Assembly (NCBI GenBank): GCA_021159185.1
Contig: JAGGSH010000016.1
Coordinates: 1 to 42,129 of the forward strand
Source of the DNA: a bacterium
Lineage (GTDB): Bacteria; Patescibacteriota; Minisyncoccia; Moranbacterales; UBA9337
Length of the DNA stretch: 42,129 nucleotides
Direction: 5' to 3'
Positions 14,887-22,366 of the stretch are shown in pieces. Under the pieces are notes generated by a model. That model was not told the DNA's origin. It saw only the letters and a list, made by a program, of their open reading frames with translations, and did not search any database. The position numbers and the translations under genes were made by a program. Position 1 is the stretch's first letter. Every line of letters begins with the position of its first letter.

Positions 14887-14917
14887 AGGTTTAAAATTTT
14901 AAAACTTTAAACCTGAT
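14887..14917. terminator. bidirectional terminator between holA and rpsT
   Basis: CAGGTTTAAA/TTTAAACCTG forms a 10-bp stem with A and T runs around it. It separates the convergent genes. Confidence 0.6.
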
Positions 14918-14943
14918 ACGGTTTAATTTTTTTGCCTTGTTTA

Positions 14944-15213
14944 TTATTTCTTCACCAACCCTTTCACCAACTTATTTAACCGCGATTTGTAACGAGCCGC
15001 GGTGTTTTTTTTAAGAACTTTTTTTTGAGCGGCTTTATCTAAAGCTTTAATGGATTTTTTGAGCCATTCTTGGGCGATTTTGATTTTCTTATTCGCTACC
15101 GCTTCGCGGGTTTTTTTAATGGCGCTGCGGTAAACACCTCTTACGACTTTATTTCGCAATGCTTTTTTAGCGCTGACCCGCATATATTTTTTGGCTGATT
15201 TTTTGATGGGCAT
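14944..15213 (-). CDS. rpsT: 30S ribosomal protein S20
   Basis: It has 89 residues, basic and all helical: MPIKKSAKKYMRVSAKKALRNKVVRGVYRSAIKK (in parts), NKKIKIAQEWLKKSIKALDKAAQKKVLKKNTAARYKSRL. This is the family's layout, with the conserved KNTAARYKSRL near the end. It binds 16S rRNA early in 30S assembly. It is on the opposite strand to its neighbours. Upstream of it (15225-15262) lies a 7-bp AAATGCA array. Confidence 0.93.
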   Translation of the reverse strand: MPIKKSAKKYMRVSAKKALRNKVVRGVYRSAIKKTREAVANKKIKIAQEWLKKSIKALDKAAQKKVLKKNTAARYKSRLNKLVKGLVKK

Positions 15214-15224
15214 AATTCGCTTTG

Positions 15225-15262
15225 CTCAAATGCAAAATGCAAAAATAAAAATGCAAAATTGA
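15225..15262. repeat. 7-bp array upstream of rpsT
   Basis: AAATGCA is repeated twice, then AAAATAA and AAATGCA again, all with period 7. Confidence 0.7.
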
Positions 15263-15324
15263 TCTGAAATAAAAAATTTAACTTACTTATTTTTAGCACA
15301 AGGTGGATTTTTTGGCAAGAGATG

Positions 15325-15400
15325 CTAGAATGCTAATAGTCGCGAATGTTTTAATGCTAATGTTTGCGAATGTTTTAATGCTAATAGTCGCGAATGCGAA
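15325..15400. repeat. tandem repeat before ruvA
   Basis: GAATGTTTTAATGCTAAT occurs twice, separated and flanked by AGTCGC or GTTTGC. The unit is about 24 bases. It lies in the rpsT-ruvA gap and could be read in several frames without being a gene. Confidence 0.65.
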
Positions 15401-15465
15401 AACGAATATTTATGAATATTTATTTGGAATTATTCGTTTTGTAATTTGCGATAATTTGCGAACCA

Positions 15466-16038
15466 ATGATAAGCAAATTACGGGGGATAATTGAATATCT
15501 AAAAGATAATTACGCTGTGGTGGACGTGAGCGGCGTGGGCTATAAAGTTTTTGTGACTGATTATACTTTCGGGAAATTGGCGGGGAAGGAAGAAGTTGAA
15601 TTGCATATTTATACTCATGTGCGTGAGGATACGCTGGCCTTGTACGGTTTTTTGGATTTGGAAGAAAAAGAAATGTTTGAACTTTTGATTTCTATTTCCG
15701 GAATCGGTCCCAAAGCGGCGCTGGGGATTTTATCCATCGCTGATCCGAAAACAATTCGTACGGCTATCGCCAATGATGACCCTTCTATTTTAACCAGAGT
15801 TTCCGGGGTGGGCAAAAAAACAGCGGAAAGGGTTATTTTGGAATTGAAAAATAAAGTGGCTAATTTAACCGAAGGCGAAAAAGAAATGGCGACGGTGGAC
15901 AGTGAAGCTATTGAAGCGCTAGTCGCTTTGGGATATTCTGTCGCGGAGGCGCGCGAAGCGCTTAAATCAATTCCCGCGAATACAAAAAGCGTAGAAGAAA
16001 AAATAAAAGCGGCGCTGAAGAGTTTGGGAAAAAAATAA
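15466..16038 (+). CDS. ruvA: Holliday junction helicase subunit RuvA
   Basis: It has 190 residues. The N-terminal OB fold (MISKLRGIIEYLKDNYAVVDVSGVGYKVFV, in parts) is followed by two helix-hairpin-helix motifs (LISISGIGPKAALGIL and LTRVSGVGKKTAERVILELK). The C-terminal domain III (EAIEALVALGYSVAEAREALKSI) contacts RuvB. Length is normal. Its stop codon directly abuts tRNA-Gly(CCC), so the tRNA must be cut from a shared transcript or start inside ruvA. Confidence 0.95.
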   Translation: MISKLRGIIEYLKDNYAVVDVSGVGYKVFVTDYTFGKLAGKEEVELHIYTHVREDTLALYGFLDLEEKEMFELLISISGIGPKAALGILSIADPKTIRTAIANDDPSILTRVSGVGKKTAERVILELKNKVANLTEGEKEMATVDSEAIEALVALGYSVAEAREALKSIPANTKSVEEKIKAALKSLGKK

Positions 16039-16109
16039 GCGGGATTAGTATAGTGGCAGTACGTATCCTTCCCAAGGATAAAACGCGAGTCCGATTCTCG
16101 TATCCCGCT
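16039..16109 (+). tRNA. tRNA-Gly(CCC)
   Basis: Acceptor GCGGGAT pairs with ATCCCGC. The anticodon stem TATCC/GGATA encloses TTCCCAA, giving anticodon CCC. The T arm is GCGAG-TCCGATT-CTCGT. The discriminator is T and CCA is not encoded. It begins at the base after the ruvA stop codon. Confidence 0.93.
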
Positions 16110-16123
16110 CATTTTTAGAATCA

Positions 16124-16146
16124 TGAATTGTGAATTACGAATTGGG
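16124..16146. repeat. 7-bp array before femX
   Basis: GAATTGT-GAATTAC-GAATTGG, period 7. The same unit type occurs before the gene at 21142. Confidence 0.7.
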
Positions 16147-16150
16147 TTAT

Positions 16151-17182
16151 ATGCAAAAAGATTTTCTACAATCTGAAGAATGGCGAAAATTTCAGGAAGC
16201 GGTTGGAAGGAGGACTTTTAATGTTTCTAAAGATGATTTTTGCGTGAATATCATAGAGCATAAACTGCCGATAGCCGGGAGGTATTTTTATGTTCCGCGC
16301 TGGCCGGAGGCCAGAAATCCTAAATCTGAAATCCTAAATCCCAAACAAATTCCAAATTCCAAATTTCAAGCTTGTCTTTCTAAAATAATTAGTTTAGCGA
16401 AGAAAGAAAACGCCGGGTGGATAAGAATTGACATCGGTGATTTGCGGCTATTGGATTTAATTCGCGATTATTGGCGGGTTGTAAAAGCGCCGCACGATAT
16501 GCAGCCGCGCCAAATTTTCGTCATAGATATTTCAAAACCTGAAGAAGAGCTGTTGGCGGAAATGAAGCCGAAGACAAGATACAATATCAGGCTTTCACAG
16601 AAACGAGGCGTTGCCGTGAAAGCAATTTCCAATTTTCAATTTCCAATTTCCAAACAAAAACAAAAACAAACTACAAACTACAAACTACAAACTACAAGCC
16701 ACGCTGATGAATTTTTAAGATTAATAAAAATCACTTCAAAAAGAAATAAGATAAAATCCCATCCGGAAAATTATTATCGCGAAATGCTGAAAATTCCCTG
16801 CGTTAGATTATACGCGGCGGAATATCAGGGAAAAGTTATCGCGGCTAATTTAATGGCTTTTTACGGAAACACTGCCATTTATTTGCACGGCGCGTCGGAT
16901 AATGAATTCCGCAATGTGATGGCGCCGTTTCTCCTGCAATGGCGGGCGATATTGGACGCGAAAAAAGCGGGGTGTGGAAAGTATGATATGGGAGGAGTAA
17001 AAATCCAAAATCCAAAATCCAAAATCCAAAATCCTTCATGGGCGGGAATTACCAGGTTTAAGCTGGGCTTTTCGCCGAAAACGAAGCCAATTGAATTTCC
17101 GGGAAGTTATGATATAGTGGTTAGTTCTTGGAGATATTGGGTATATAGGGTAATTCAATTAATAAAAAGTTTTGCGAAATAA
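16151..17182 (+). CDS. FemX/FemAB-family peptidoglycan bridge aminoacyltransferase
   Basis: About 343 residues. The family transfers an amino acid from aminoacyl-tRNA onto the peptidoglycan stem or bridge. Recognisable parts are FLQSEEWRKFQEAVGRRTF at the start, AGWIRIDIG, the family's MKPKTRYNIRLSQKRGV and FLRLIKITSKRNKIKSHPENYYREML, then AANLMAFYGNTAIYLHGASDNEFRNVMAPFLLQWRAILDAKKAGCGKYDMGG and the C-terminal ITRFKLGFS. I prefer ATG 16151, since the 7 codons before it translate a repeat. Three 7-bp arrays are translated inside (16313-16370, 16624-16699, 17000-17034), all in loops between conserved blocks. It is followed by murE, which fits a cell-wall role. Confidence 0.87.
   Translation: MQKDFLQSEEWRKFQEAVGRRTFNVSKDDFCVNIIEHKLPIAGRYFYVPRWPEARNPKSEILNPKQIPNSKFQACLSKIISLAKKENAGWIRIDIGDLRLLDLIRDYWRVVKAPHDMQPRQIFVIDISKPEEELLAEMKPKTRYNIRLSQKRGVAVKAISNFQFPISKQKQKQTTNYKLQTTSHADEFLRLIKITSKRNKIKSHPENYYREMLKIPCVRLYAAEYQGKVIAANLMAFYGNTAIYLHGASDNEFRNVMAPFLLQWRAILDAKKAGCGKYDMGGVKIQNPKSKIQNPSWAGITRFKLGFSPKTKPIEFPGSYDIVVSSWRYWVYRVIQLIKSFAK
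16313..16370. repeat. 7-bp array in femX, first
   Basis: AAATCCT/AAATTCC units are read as NPKSEILNPKQIPNSKFQ, a seven-residue period. Confidence 0.8.
16624..16699. repeat. 7-bp array in femX, second
   Basis: CAATTTC/CAATTTT units, then ACTACAA repeated four times. They are read as NFQFPISKQK and TTNYKLQTTS. Confidence 0.82.
17000..17034. repeat. 7-bp array in femX, third
   Basis: AAAATCC is repeated five times almost without change and read as KIQNPKSKIQNP. It is the purest array in the window, so probably recent. Confidence 0.87.
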
Positions 17183-17187
17183 TGTTA

Positions 17188-17313
17188 AAAATCTAAATTC
17201 CAAAATCTAAATTGTTTCAAATCAAATCCAAAATCCAAATAGCTAAAATAAGATTTTTTGGATTTTAGATTTCGGGCTTGATTTGAAATTTAAGTTTTGT
17301 AATTTGGATTTAA
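17188..17313. repeat. inverted 7-bp arrays between femX and murE
   Basis: AAATCCA-type units on the left and TGGATTT-type units on the right are complementary, so the gap could fold into a long imperfect hairpin. Confidence 0.65.
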
Positions 17314-17338
17314 TCGCAGAATTATAATATTGAAAGCA

Positions 17339-18865
17339 ATGCTTTTCAAAAAACTCATTCCCCAATCAATCAAAAACATTTATCATTTAATCCAAGCGGT
17401 TTTGGCTAATTTTTGGTATGGTTTTCCGTCGCGAAAAATAAAAGTGATTGGCGTAACGGGAACTAACGGGAAAACGACGACTGCGCAAATGATCGCGAAA
17501 ATTTTGGAAGAAGCCGGACATTCCGTAGCGATGATTTCAACCATTAATTTTAAGTTAGGCGATAAAGAGTGGATAAATAAAACCAAATTTACAACACTTT
17601 CTTCTCGGGCAACGCAGAAATTTATCAAACAGGCGGTTAACGCCGGCTGTGAGTATTTAGTTTTGGAAACATCTTCGCACTCTCTGGATCAGAATAGAGT
17701 ATGGGGCGTGAAATATGGGACGGCGGTGATTACCAATATAACGCGGGAGCATCTGGATTATCACAAGACGATGGAAAAATACCGCCGAGCCAAGCTCGCG
17801 CTTTTCAAAAAAGCGAAAAACATTGTAGTGAATTTGGATATGGAGCATCCGGAGGAATTCATTTCGGGCGATGCAAATAAGATGTATGGATATGGTGTTG
17901 AAATTCCAAATTCAAAATCACAAATCCTAAATAAATTACAAATTACAAATTACAAATTACAAACTATTATTGCTGAAGATATTAAGTTAGGAACTAATTA
18001 TTCAAAATTCAAAATTTCCGCCCAAGGCGGACCAGCCTCGGGCTGGCAAAATTCAAAATTCAAATTACACTTGCCCGGAAAATTCAATATTGAAAACGCT
18101 TTGGCGGCGGTTTGCGCGGGATTGGCGGAGGGAATAGATTTAAAAATAAGCGCGAAAGCTTTAGAAAAAATAAAAGGTATTCCCGGGCGGTTAGAAAATG
18201 TGCCGAATAATAAAGGACTGAATATTATCATTGATTACGCCGTCACGCCGGATTCGCTGGAAAAATTGTATGAATTAATTAGCGAAATGAAAAATAAATG
18301 TCATTCCCGACTTGATCGGGAATCTAGGATGAAATCGCTAGTCTCAGAAATTACTCTGGATTCCCGCTTTCGCGGGAATGACATAAATCACGAGAATGAC
18401 ATAAATCGCGGGAATAACAATAATAAAAAAATCATATCAGTGTTTGGCGCTTGCGGAGAAAGAGACCGCGGAAAACGGCCGATTATGGGAGAAATCGTTT
18501 CCCGCTTCGCGGATTATATAATTATTACGAACGAAGATCCCTACAATGAAGATCCGCAAAAGATAATTGACGAAGTTTTTAGCGGAGTAGTTGGGGGAAA
18601 ATCCAAAATCCAAAATTACAAATCCCAAATAAATTCAAAGTCCGAAATTATAAATTCAAAACGGAGGGCGAAAATTTTCATAGAAGGAAAAAATTGCTGG
18701 CGGATTTTGGATAGAAAAAAAGCCATAAAAAAAGCCTTGCGATTGGCAAAGCCGGGGGATTTTGTCGTAATTACGGGAAAAGGAGCGGAAGAAACTATGG
18801 CCGTGGGAAATAAGAGGATTCCTTGGAATGATAAAAAAGTTGTGATGCGAATACTTGCAAGTTAA
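17339..18865 (+). CDS. murE: MurE-like UDP-MurNAc-tripeptide synthetase
   Basis: About 508 residues. The central ATP domain has VIGVTGTNGKTTTAQMI, LETSSHSLDQNRV, ITREHLDYHKTMEKYRRAKLALF and the lid ENALAAVCAGLAEGI. The C-terminal domain has IPGRLENV, IDYAVTPDSLEKLYE, FGACGERDRGKRPIMGEI, TNEDPYNEDPQKIIDEV and VITGKGAEETM. The MurE DNPR position reads NEDP, so the added amino acid (meso-DAP, Lys or other) cannot be assigned. The N-terminal UDP-binding domain is short. The ATG at 17339 is 10 bases after TATAAT (17323-17328); TTG 17330 is possible. Four repeat insertions are translated in it. Confidence 0.9.
   Translation: MLFKKLIPQSIKNIYHLIQAVLANFWYGFPSRKIKVIGVTGTNGKTTTAQMIAKILEEAGHSVAMISTINFKLGDKEWINKTKFTTLSSRATQKFIKQAVNAGCEYLVLETSSHSLDQNRVWGVKYGTAVITNITREHLDYHKTMEKYRRAKLALFKKAKNIVVNLDMEHPEEFISGDANKMYGYGVEIPNSKSQILNKLQITNYKLQTIIAEDIKLGTNYSKFKISAQGGPASGWQNSKFKLHLPGKFNIENALAAVCAGLAEGIDLKISAKALEKIKGIPGRLENVPNNKGLNIIIDYAVTPDSLEKLYELISEMKNKCHSRLDRESRMKSLVSEITLDSRFRGNDINHENDINRGNNNNKKIISVFGACGERDRGKRPIMGEIVSRFADYIIITNEDPYNEDPQKIIDEVFSGVVGGKSKIQNYKSQINSKSEIINSKRRAKIFIEGKNCWRILDRKKAIKKALRLAKPGDFVVITGKGAEETMAVGNKRIPWNDKKVVMRILAS
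17901..17965. repeat. 7-bp array in murE, first
   Basis: AAATTCA/AAATCCT units, then AATTACA three times. They are read as IPNSKSQILNKLQITNYKLQ. Confidence 0.8.
18001..18065. repeat. composite AT/GC repeat in murE
   Basis: TTCAAAA units enclose CCGCCCAAGGCGGACC and CAGCCTCGGGCTGG, two GC-rich palindromes. They are read as KISAQGGPASGWQNSKF. The GC part is similar to the insertion in holA. Confidence 0.65.
18299..18420. repeat. GTCATTCCCG palindromic element inside murE
   Basis: GTCATTCCCG...CGGGAATC, followed by CTGGATTCCCGC...GCGGGAATGAC, form nested inverted repeats read as CHSRLDRESR and LDSRFRGND. They lie between the conserved IDYAVTPDSLEKLYELIS and ISVFGACGERD blocks, so the reading frame survived insertion. 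Confidence 0.8.
18598..18662. repeat. 7-bp array in murE, last
   Basis: ATCCAAA and AAATTCA units, read as KSKIQNYKSQINSKSEIINSK, lie before the conserved KNCWRILDR. Confidence 0.75.
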
Positions 18866-18930
18866 AACTGCCCGCGAATAAATGGGGAGTAAATAAATAA
18901 AAGGCGAATAAGAACGAATAAAGTAAAATT

Positions 18931-19383
18931 TTAGGAGAGCAGTTTTATAAGAATCAAAGTTAAAATAAATCCCAAAATTCCGCCGGCGACAACTTCGCTC
19001 AATTTATGCCCCACGCGCTCTTTAAGGCGGGGAAATTGCTTTTCGTTAACTGGCAATTGGCGGATAAGCATATTCAAATATCTTCCCTGATCGCCCGTGT
19101 AAACGCGGAGCCGAACCGCGTCGTCAATAATAATGATAGCCAGCGCCACGGAAATAGCAAAAGCGCCGGAGGCAGTTCCTGTATAATACCCAATGGAAGT
19201 GACTAAAGAAATAATAAAAGCGGTGTGGGCGCTGGGCATATGCCCGTGAGTCATAGCGTAGCTGATATCCCAGCCGTGCTTAATGGAAAAAATTATATAC
19301 TTTAACACTTGGGTAAAAGCTCCTACGGCAATGGGAATAATGAACATTTTATAGTTGTCTATAAATAGGATTAAGTATTCCAT
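18931..19383 (-). CDS. divergent PAP2 (DUF212) family membrane protein
   Basis: It has 150 residues and about four membrane segments. Family marks are THGHMPSAHTAFIISLVTSIGYYTG, AIIIIDDAVRLRVYTGDQGRYLN and ERVGHKLSEVVAGGILGFIL. The HMPSAH and GH...EV positions correspond to the acid phosphatase/lipid phosphatase motif, so it may act on undecaprenyl or other lipid phosphates; this is not shown. It is convergent with murE and divergent from lemA. Confidence 0.87.
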   Translation of the reverse strand: MEYLILFIDNYKMFIIPIAVGAFTQVLKYIIFSIKHGWDISYAMTHGHMPSAHTAFIISLVTSIGYYTGTASGAFAISVALAIIIIDDAVRLRVYTGDQGRYLNMLIRQLPVNEKQFPRLKERVGHKLSEVVAGGILGFILTLILIKLLS

Positions 19384-19497
19384 TTGTTTTAAACTTAAAC
19401 TTTCTTTGATGTAATCTTAACATATTTTTTCCATTTGCAACATTATTTAAAAATATTGTCTATAGTTAGTTTCTAAAATTTAAATAATTTTAAAGTT

Positions 19498-19533
19498 TTC
19501 TTCATTTAATCACGATCGTGAATAAATGAAGAA
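19498..19533. repeat. 36-bp palindrome
   Basis: TTCTTCATTTA and TAAATGAAGAA are perfectly complementary and enclose TCACGATCGTGA, itself a palindrome. No T run follows, so this is not a plain terminator. It shares only the GATCG centre with the other palindrome family. Confidence 0.75.
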
Positions 19534-19551
19534 ATATTGCTAAATTTTATA

Positions 19552-19608
19552 TTATTTGGAAACAGTTATTTGGAAACGCTTTATTTTCCAATGGATATGT
19601 AATATAAT
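19552..19608 (+). promoter_or_regulatory. putative lemA-htpX control region
   Basis: TTATTTGGAAAC occurs twice, 14 bases apart (19552-19563, 19566-19577), on the same face spacing for neither one nor two full helical turns. TATAAT follows at 19603-19608. The repeats could be activator or repressor sites. Confidence 0.35.
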
Positions 19609-19682
19609 TAAAGCGCTTAATAATTAACTTAAAATATATTGCCATCTGCTTAAAAAACAGCTGGGAGTATATCAAACGCCCT

Positions 19683-20231
19683 ATGTTGGGAATAATAATA
19701 TTAGCTGTTTTAGCGGTAATTGTTATTTGGATCATCGCCGTTTATAACGGATTAATTAAATTAAAAAATCGGGTGGACGAAGCCTGGAGCGATATAGATG
19801 TGCAGTTGAAAAGGAGATATAATTTAATTCCTAATCTGGTAAGCGCTGTCAAAGGATACGCTACTCACGAGAGGGAATTATTTGAGAAAGTGACTCAAGC
19901 GCGAACAGCCGCCATGGGCGCTCAAACTCCGGGAGAAAAAGAAAAAGCGGAAAATATGCTGACCGGCACGCTGAAATCCCTTTTCGCGGTGGCGGAAAAT
20001 TATCCGGATCTGAAAGCTAACCAAAATTTTTTGGAACTGCAGAGGGAATTATCCGACACAGAAAATAAGATTCAAGCCTCCCGCCGTTTCTACAACGGCA
20101 ATGTCCGCGACTTCAACACTAAAATTCAAATCTTTCCCAATAATATTATCGCCGGAATGCTGAAATTTACCCAGCGGGAATTTTTTGAAGCGGAAGGAGA
20201 GGAGAAGGAGAATGTGAAAGTGGAATTCTAA
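19683..20231 (+). CDS. lemA: LemA family membrane protein
   Basis: It has 182 residues. One N-terminal membrane helix ([21 protein letters not shown]) precedes the helical LemA domain: [85 protein letters not shown] and [12 protein letters not shown]. This is full length for the family. The function is unclear, although lemA next to htpX is a common pairing in bacteria. htpX starts after 1 base. Confidence 0.94.
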   Translation: MLGIIILAVLAVIVIWIIAVYNGLIKLKNRVDEAWSDIDVQLKRRYNLIPNLVSAVKGYATHERELFEKVTQARTAAMGAQTPGEKEKAENMLTGTLKSLFAVAENYPDLKANQNFLELQRELSDTENKIQASRRFYNGNVRDFNTKIQIFPNNIIAGMLKFTQREFFEAEGEEKENVKVEF

Positions 20232-20232
20232 T

Positions 20233-21123
20233 ATGACATTATATACTCAAGCGGATAAAAACACGCGATTAACCTGGATTTACATCACAGGTTTTTTGGC
20301 GTTTGTGATCGGGGTGGGATATGTTTTTTCGCAAGCGATGGGCAATAGCGTTATTTTATATATCGCTGTTATTTTCGCGGTGTCTATGAGTTTTGGATCT
20401 TATTGGTGGAGCGATAAAATTGTATTGGCGATGAGCAAAGCCAAAGAAGTAAAATTTGAAAACAACAAAGAATTATATAGGTTGGTGGAAAATCTTTGCA
20501 TCACGGCCGGACTGCCCGTTCCCAAAATTTACATAATCCAAGACAGCGCGCCCAACGCTTTCGCCACAGGCAGAGATCCCGAACACGGAGTAGTTTGTCT
20601 GACAAGCGGAATAATTGATAAGTTAGAGAAGTCGGAGTTGGAAGGCGTAATTGCCCACGAACTTTCTCATATCGGCAACCGCGACATTTTGATTTCCACT
20701 GTTGTGGTGGTGCTGGTGGGATTTGTGGCGCTTTTGGCGGATTGGTTTCGCTATTGGGCTTTTTGGGGTGGACGAGGGAGGGACAACAATCGCAGCGGGC
20801 AGTTGCAAATGATTATGATGATTGCCGCCATTGTATTATCAATTCTGGCTCCTATCGCGGCGGTTTTAATGCAAATGGCCATTTCCCGCAAGCGGGAATT
20901 TTTGGCGGATGCTTCCGGCGCGTTGCTTACTCGCTATCCGGAAGGGCTGGCCAGAGCTCTGGAAAAAATTTCAGCTGATCCGGAAAAACTGGAAGCGGCC
21001 AACCGCGCCACCGCCCATCTTTTTATATCCAATCCTTTTAAAGGCAAGAAAGTTTCTAAATTATTTATGACTCACCCGCCGATAGAAGAAAGAGTGGCGA
21101 AATTAAGGGGAATGGATATTTAG
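20233..21123 (+). CDS. htpX: HtpX-like M48 membrane metalloprotease
   Basis: It has 296 residues with four hydrophobic segments. The zinc motif HELSH is at about residues 142-146 (GVIAHELSHIGNRDILIST) and the third ligand Glu lies in EFLADASGA near 222. APNAFATGRDPEHGVVCLTSGII is the family's substrate strand. It degrades damaged membrane proteins in the cytoplasmic membrane. It forms an operon with lemA. Confidence 0.94.
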   Translation: MTLYTQADKNTRLTWIYITGFLAFVIGVGYVFSQAMGNSVILYIAVIFAVSMSFGSYWWSDKIVLAMSKAKEVKFENNKELYRLVENLCITAGLPVPKIYIIQDSAPNAFATGRDPEHGVVCLTSGIIDKLEKSELEGVIAHELSHIGNRDILISTVVVVLVGFVALLADWFRYWAFWGGRGRDNNRSGQLQMIMMIAAIVLSILAPIAAVLMQMAISRKREFLADASGALLTRYPEGLARALEKISADPEKLEAANRATAHLFISNPFKGKKVSKLFMTHPPIEERVAKLRGMDI

Positions 21124-21157
21124 AATTATGAATCAAGAATTATGAATTATGAACTGG
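21124..21157. repeat. 7-bp array after htpX
   Basis: GAATTAT-GAATCAA-GAATTAT-GAATTAT-GAACTGG, period 7. It supplies the start codon and first residues of the next ORF. Confidence 0.75.
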
Positions 21158-21549
21158 GGAAAAATTTTGAAGGAGCTTTGGCAATTAATAAAAAGCCAAA
21201 AAAAGAAAATCCAACGAGCAGGATTGTGGTTGAAAATTTCGGCAATTGGAGTAATTTTAGAAGAATACTTAAAGATGCGCGGGAAAATGTTGATTATAAT
21301 CCTCTGGAAAATAAATTCAGCCAGCGCAGATTTACCCGCGAGATTTTACAAAGCAACACCGAAAAGATTAACGCCGATGATTTTAAAAAACTTTCTTATT
21401 TAATCACAAAAGAGATAAAAGAGCTGGAGCGCCGTGAGGAAAAAGCTAAATTAAAAAGCCAAGAAAAAGAAAAAACCGTGAAAGAAAAATATATCCAACG
21501 GGATATGCCGTTTAGCGGCGGAGAAAAAGAACGGAGTAGTAATATTTGA
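21142..21549 (+). CDS. hypothetical charged protein, 135 residues
   Basis: I do not recognise it. The first residues (MNYELG) come from a repeat, so the true start may lie downstream. It is rich in Lys/Glu. NWSNFRRILKDARENVDYNPLENKFSQRRFTREIL looks structured, and the C-terminal third (LITKEIKELERREEKAKLKSQEKEKTVKEKY) is likely a coiled coil or disordered helix. The stop is TGA (21547-21549), which overlaps the TTGACA of the next unit. A frame-shifted ORF (21149-21403) covers the same stretch but is less protein-like. Confidence 0.5.
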   Translation: MNYELGKNFEGALAINKKPKKENPTSRIVVENFGNWSNFRRILKDARENVDYNPLENKFSQRRFTREILQSNTEKINADDFKKLSYLITKEIKELERREEKAKLKSQEKEKTVKEKYIQRDMPFSGGEKERSSNI

Positions 21550-21557
21550 CAAATTGT

Positions 21558-21588
21558 TTAACTTTGGTTAAACTTTAAGCAAAGTTAA
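21558..21588. promoter_or_regulatory. operator-like inverted repeat before the VapBC-like pair
   Basis: TTAACTTTG and CAAAGTTAA are perfect 9-bp arms spaced by 13 bases. TTGACA (21546-21551) lies just upstream and TATGAT (21592-21597) just downstream, so the palindrome would cover the promoter. This fits autorepression by the antitoxin. The TATGAT box ends 9 bases before ATG 21607. Confidence 0.55.
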
Positions 21589-21606
21589 GAATATGATTAC
21601 AAATTT

Positions 21607-21855
21607 ATGGAAACTCAAATTATCGGAGTAAAACAATTGCATAAAGAACTCAAGGAAATCTCCCGGAAAACTCTGCGGGGACATTCTTTTATTGTGGTTA
21701 AGAATTCCAAACCTGTTTTCAAAATTGAACCGATAAGCCAAAAGGGCTTAAAAAAGAAAAAACACACCATGAATGATTTATGGAAAATCAGGTTTAAGAG
21801 CCGGGATAAAAATCTTAGCAAGAATATTGACAAAATTTTATACCATAATGTATGA
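21607..21855 (+). CDS. Phd/YefM- or VapB-like antitoxin
   Basis: It has 82 residues. The N-terminal part METQIIGVKQLHKELKEISRKTLRGHSFIVVKNSKPVFKIEPI has the Phd/YefM pattern (short strand, helix, then a strand with NSKPVFKI). The C-terminus is basic and likely wraps the toxin. It overlaps the toxin start by ATGA, which fixes both the pair and TGA as a real stop codon. It probably binds the inverted repeat at 21558. Confidence 0.8.
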   Translation: METQIIGVKQLHKELKEISRKTLRGHSFIVVKNSKPVFKIEPISQKGLKKKKHTMNDLWKIRFKSRDKNLSKNIDKILYHNV

Positions 21856-22232
21856 CAATTTTAGATTCCAATATTTGGATCGCCTTTTTTAATGAAAACG
21901 ACAATCAGCATAAAAAAGCGGAAAAGGTTATCAAGGAACTAGGTAGCAATTCAGTAGTTGTGCCGGAATATATCGTTACAGAAATTGCTTCTATTCTATG
22001 CTTTAAGGCCGGGAAAGAAGTTGCTAATGATTTTATCAAGAATATTATTGATAATAAGGATATAAAAATTTTGCTGTCAAATAAACTTTTCTTTAGTAAT
22101 GTTATTGATAATTTTGTAAACCTTGACGGACATAAATTGTCTTTTATTGATATGGCCATCCTATACTTGTCAAAAACTTATGAAGTTATCACTTTTGATA
22201 AGAATTTAGGGAAAGCCATAAAAAGTCTGTAA
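21852..22232 (+). CDS. PIN-domain ribonuclease toxin (VapC-like)
   Basis: It has 126 residues. PIN acidic residues are visible: Asp in TILDSNIWIAFF (residue 5), Glu in YIVTEIASIL (near 43), Asp in SFIDMAILYLSKTY (near 98) and Asp in VITFDKNLGKA (near 117). Such toxins cut tRNA or rRNA when freed from the antitoxin. It is co-translated with the antitoxin and followed by a terminator. Confidence 0.87.
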   Translation: MTILDSNIWIAFFNENDNQHKKAEKVIKELGSNSVVVPEYIVTEIASILCFKAGKEVANDFIKNIIDNKDIKILLSNKLFFSNVIDNFVNLDGHKLSFIDMAILYLSKTYEVITFDKNLGKAIKSL

Positions 22233-22242
22233 AAACCGCGGG

Positions 22243-22266
22243 AACGCGGAATTCCGCGTTTTTTTG
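22243..22266 (+). terminator. intrinsic terminator after the toxin gene
   Basis: AACGCGGAATTCCGCGTT is a perfect palindrome followed by a T run. Confidence 0.83.
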
Positions 22267-22366
22267 ATTTTTTAGAGATAAAATTAGCAGAAAAATCCTT
22301 TATTCAAGCCGAAATTGTGAATTCAAGAATTTAGAGCCCCTTCTTTAGCTCACTGGCGAAAACTTT

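Larger units (their letters stand above)
19384..19682. other. 299-bp divergent intergenic region
   Basis: It holds a 36-bp palindrome (19498-19533), a 12-bp direct repeat (19552-19577) and TATAAT (19603-19608) facing lemA. I see no ORF. Confidence 0.6.

Noticed and set aside
15303-15494. 63-codon ORF before ruvA
   Set aside because: It is a translation of the tandem repeat (VLMLMFANVLMLIVAN) with no ribosome binding site.
21149-21403. Alternative 84-codon ORF overlapping the gene at 21142
   Set aside because: It is shorter, starts in the same repeat, and its composition is less like a folded protein than the other frame.
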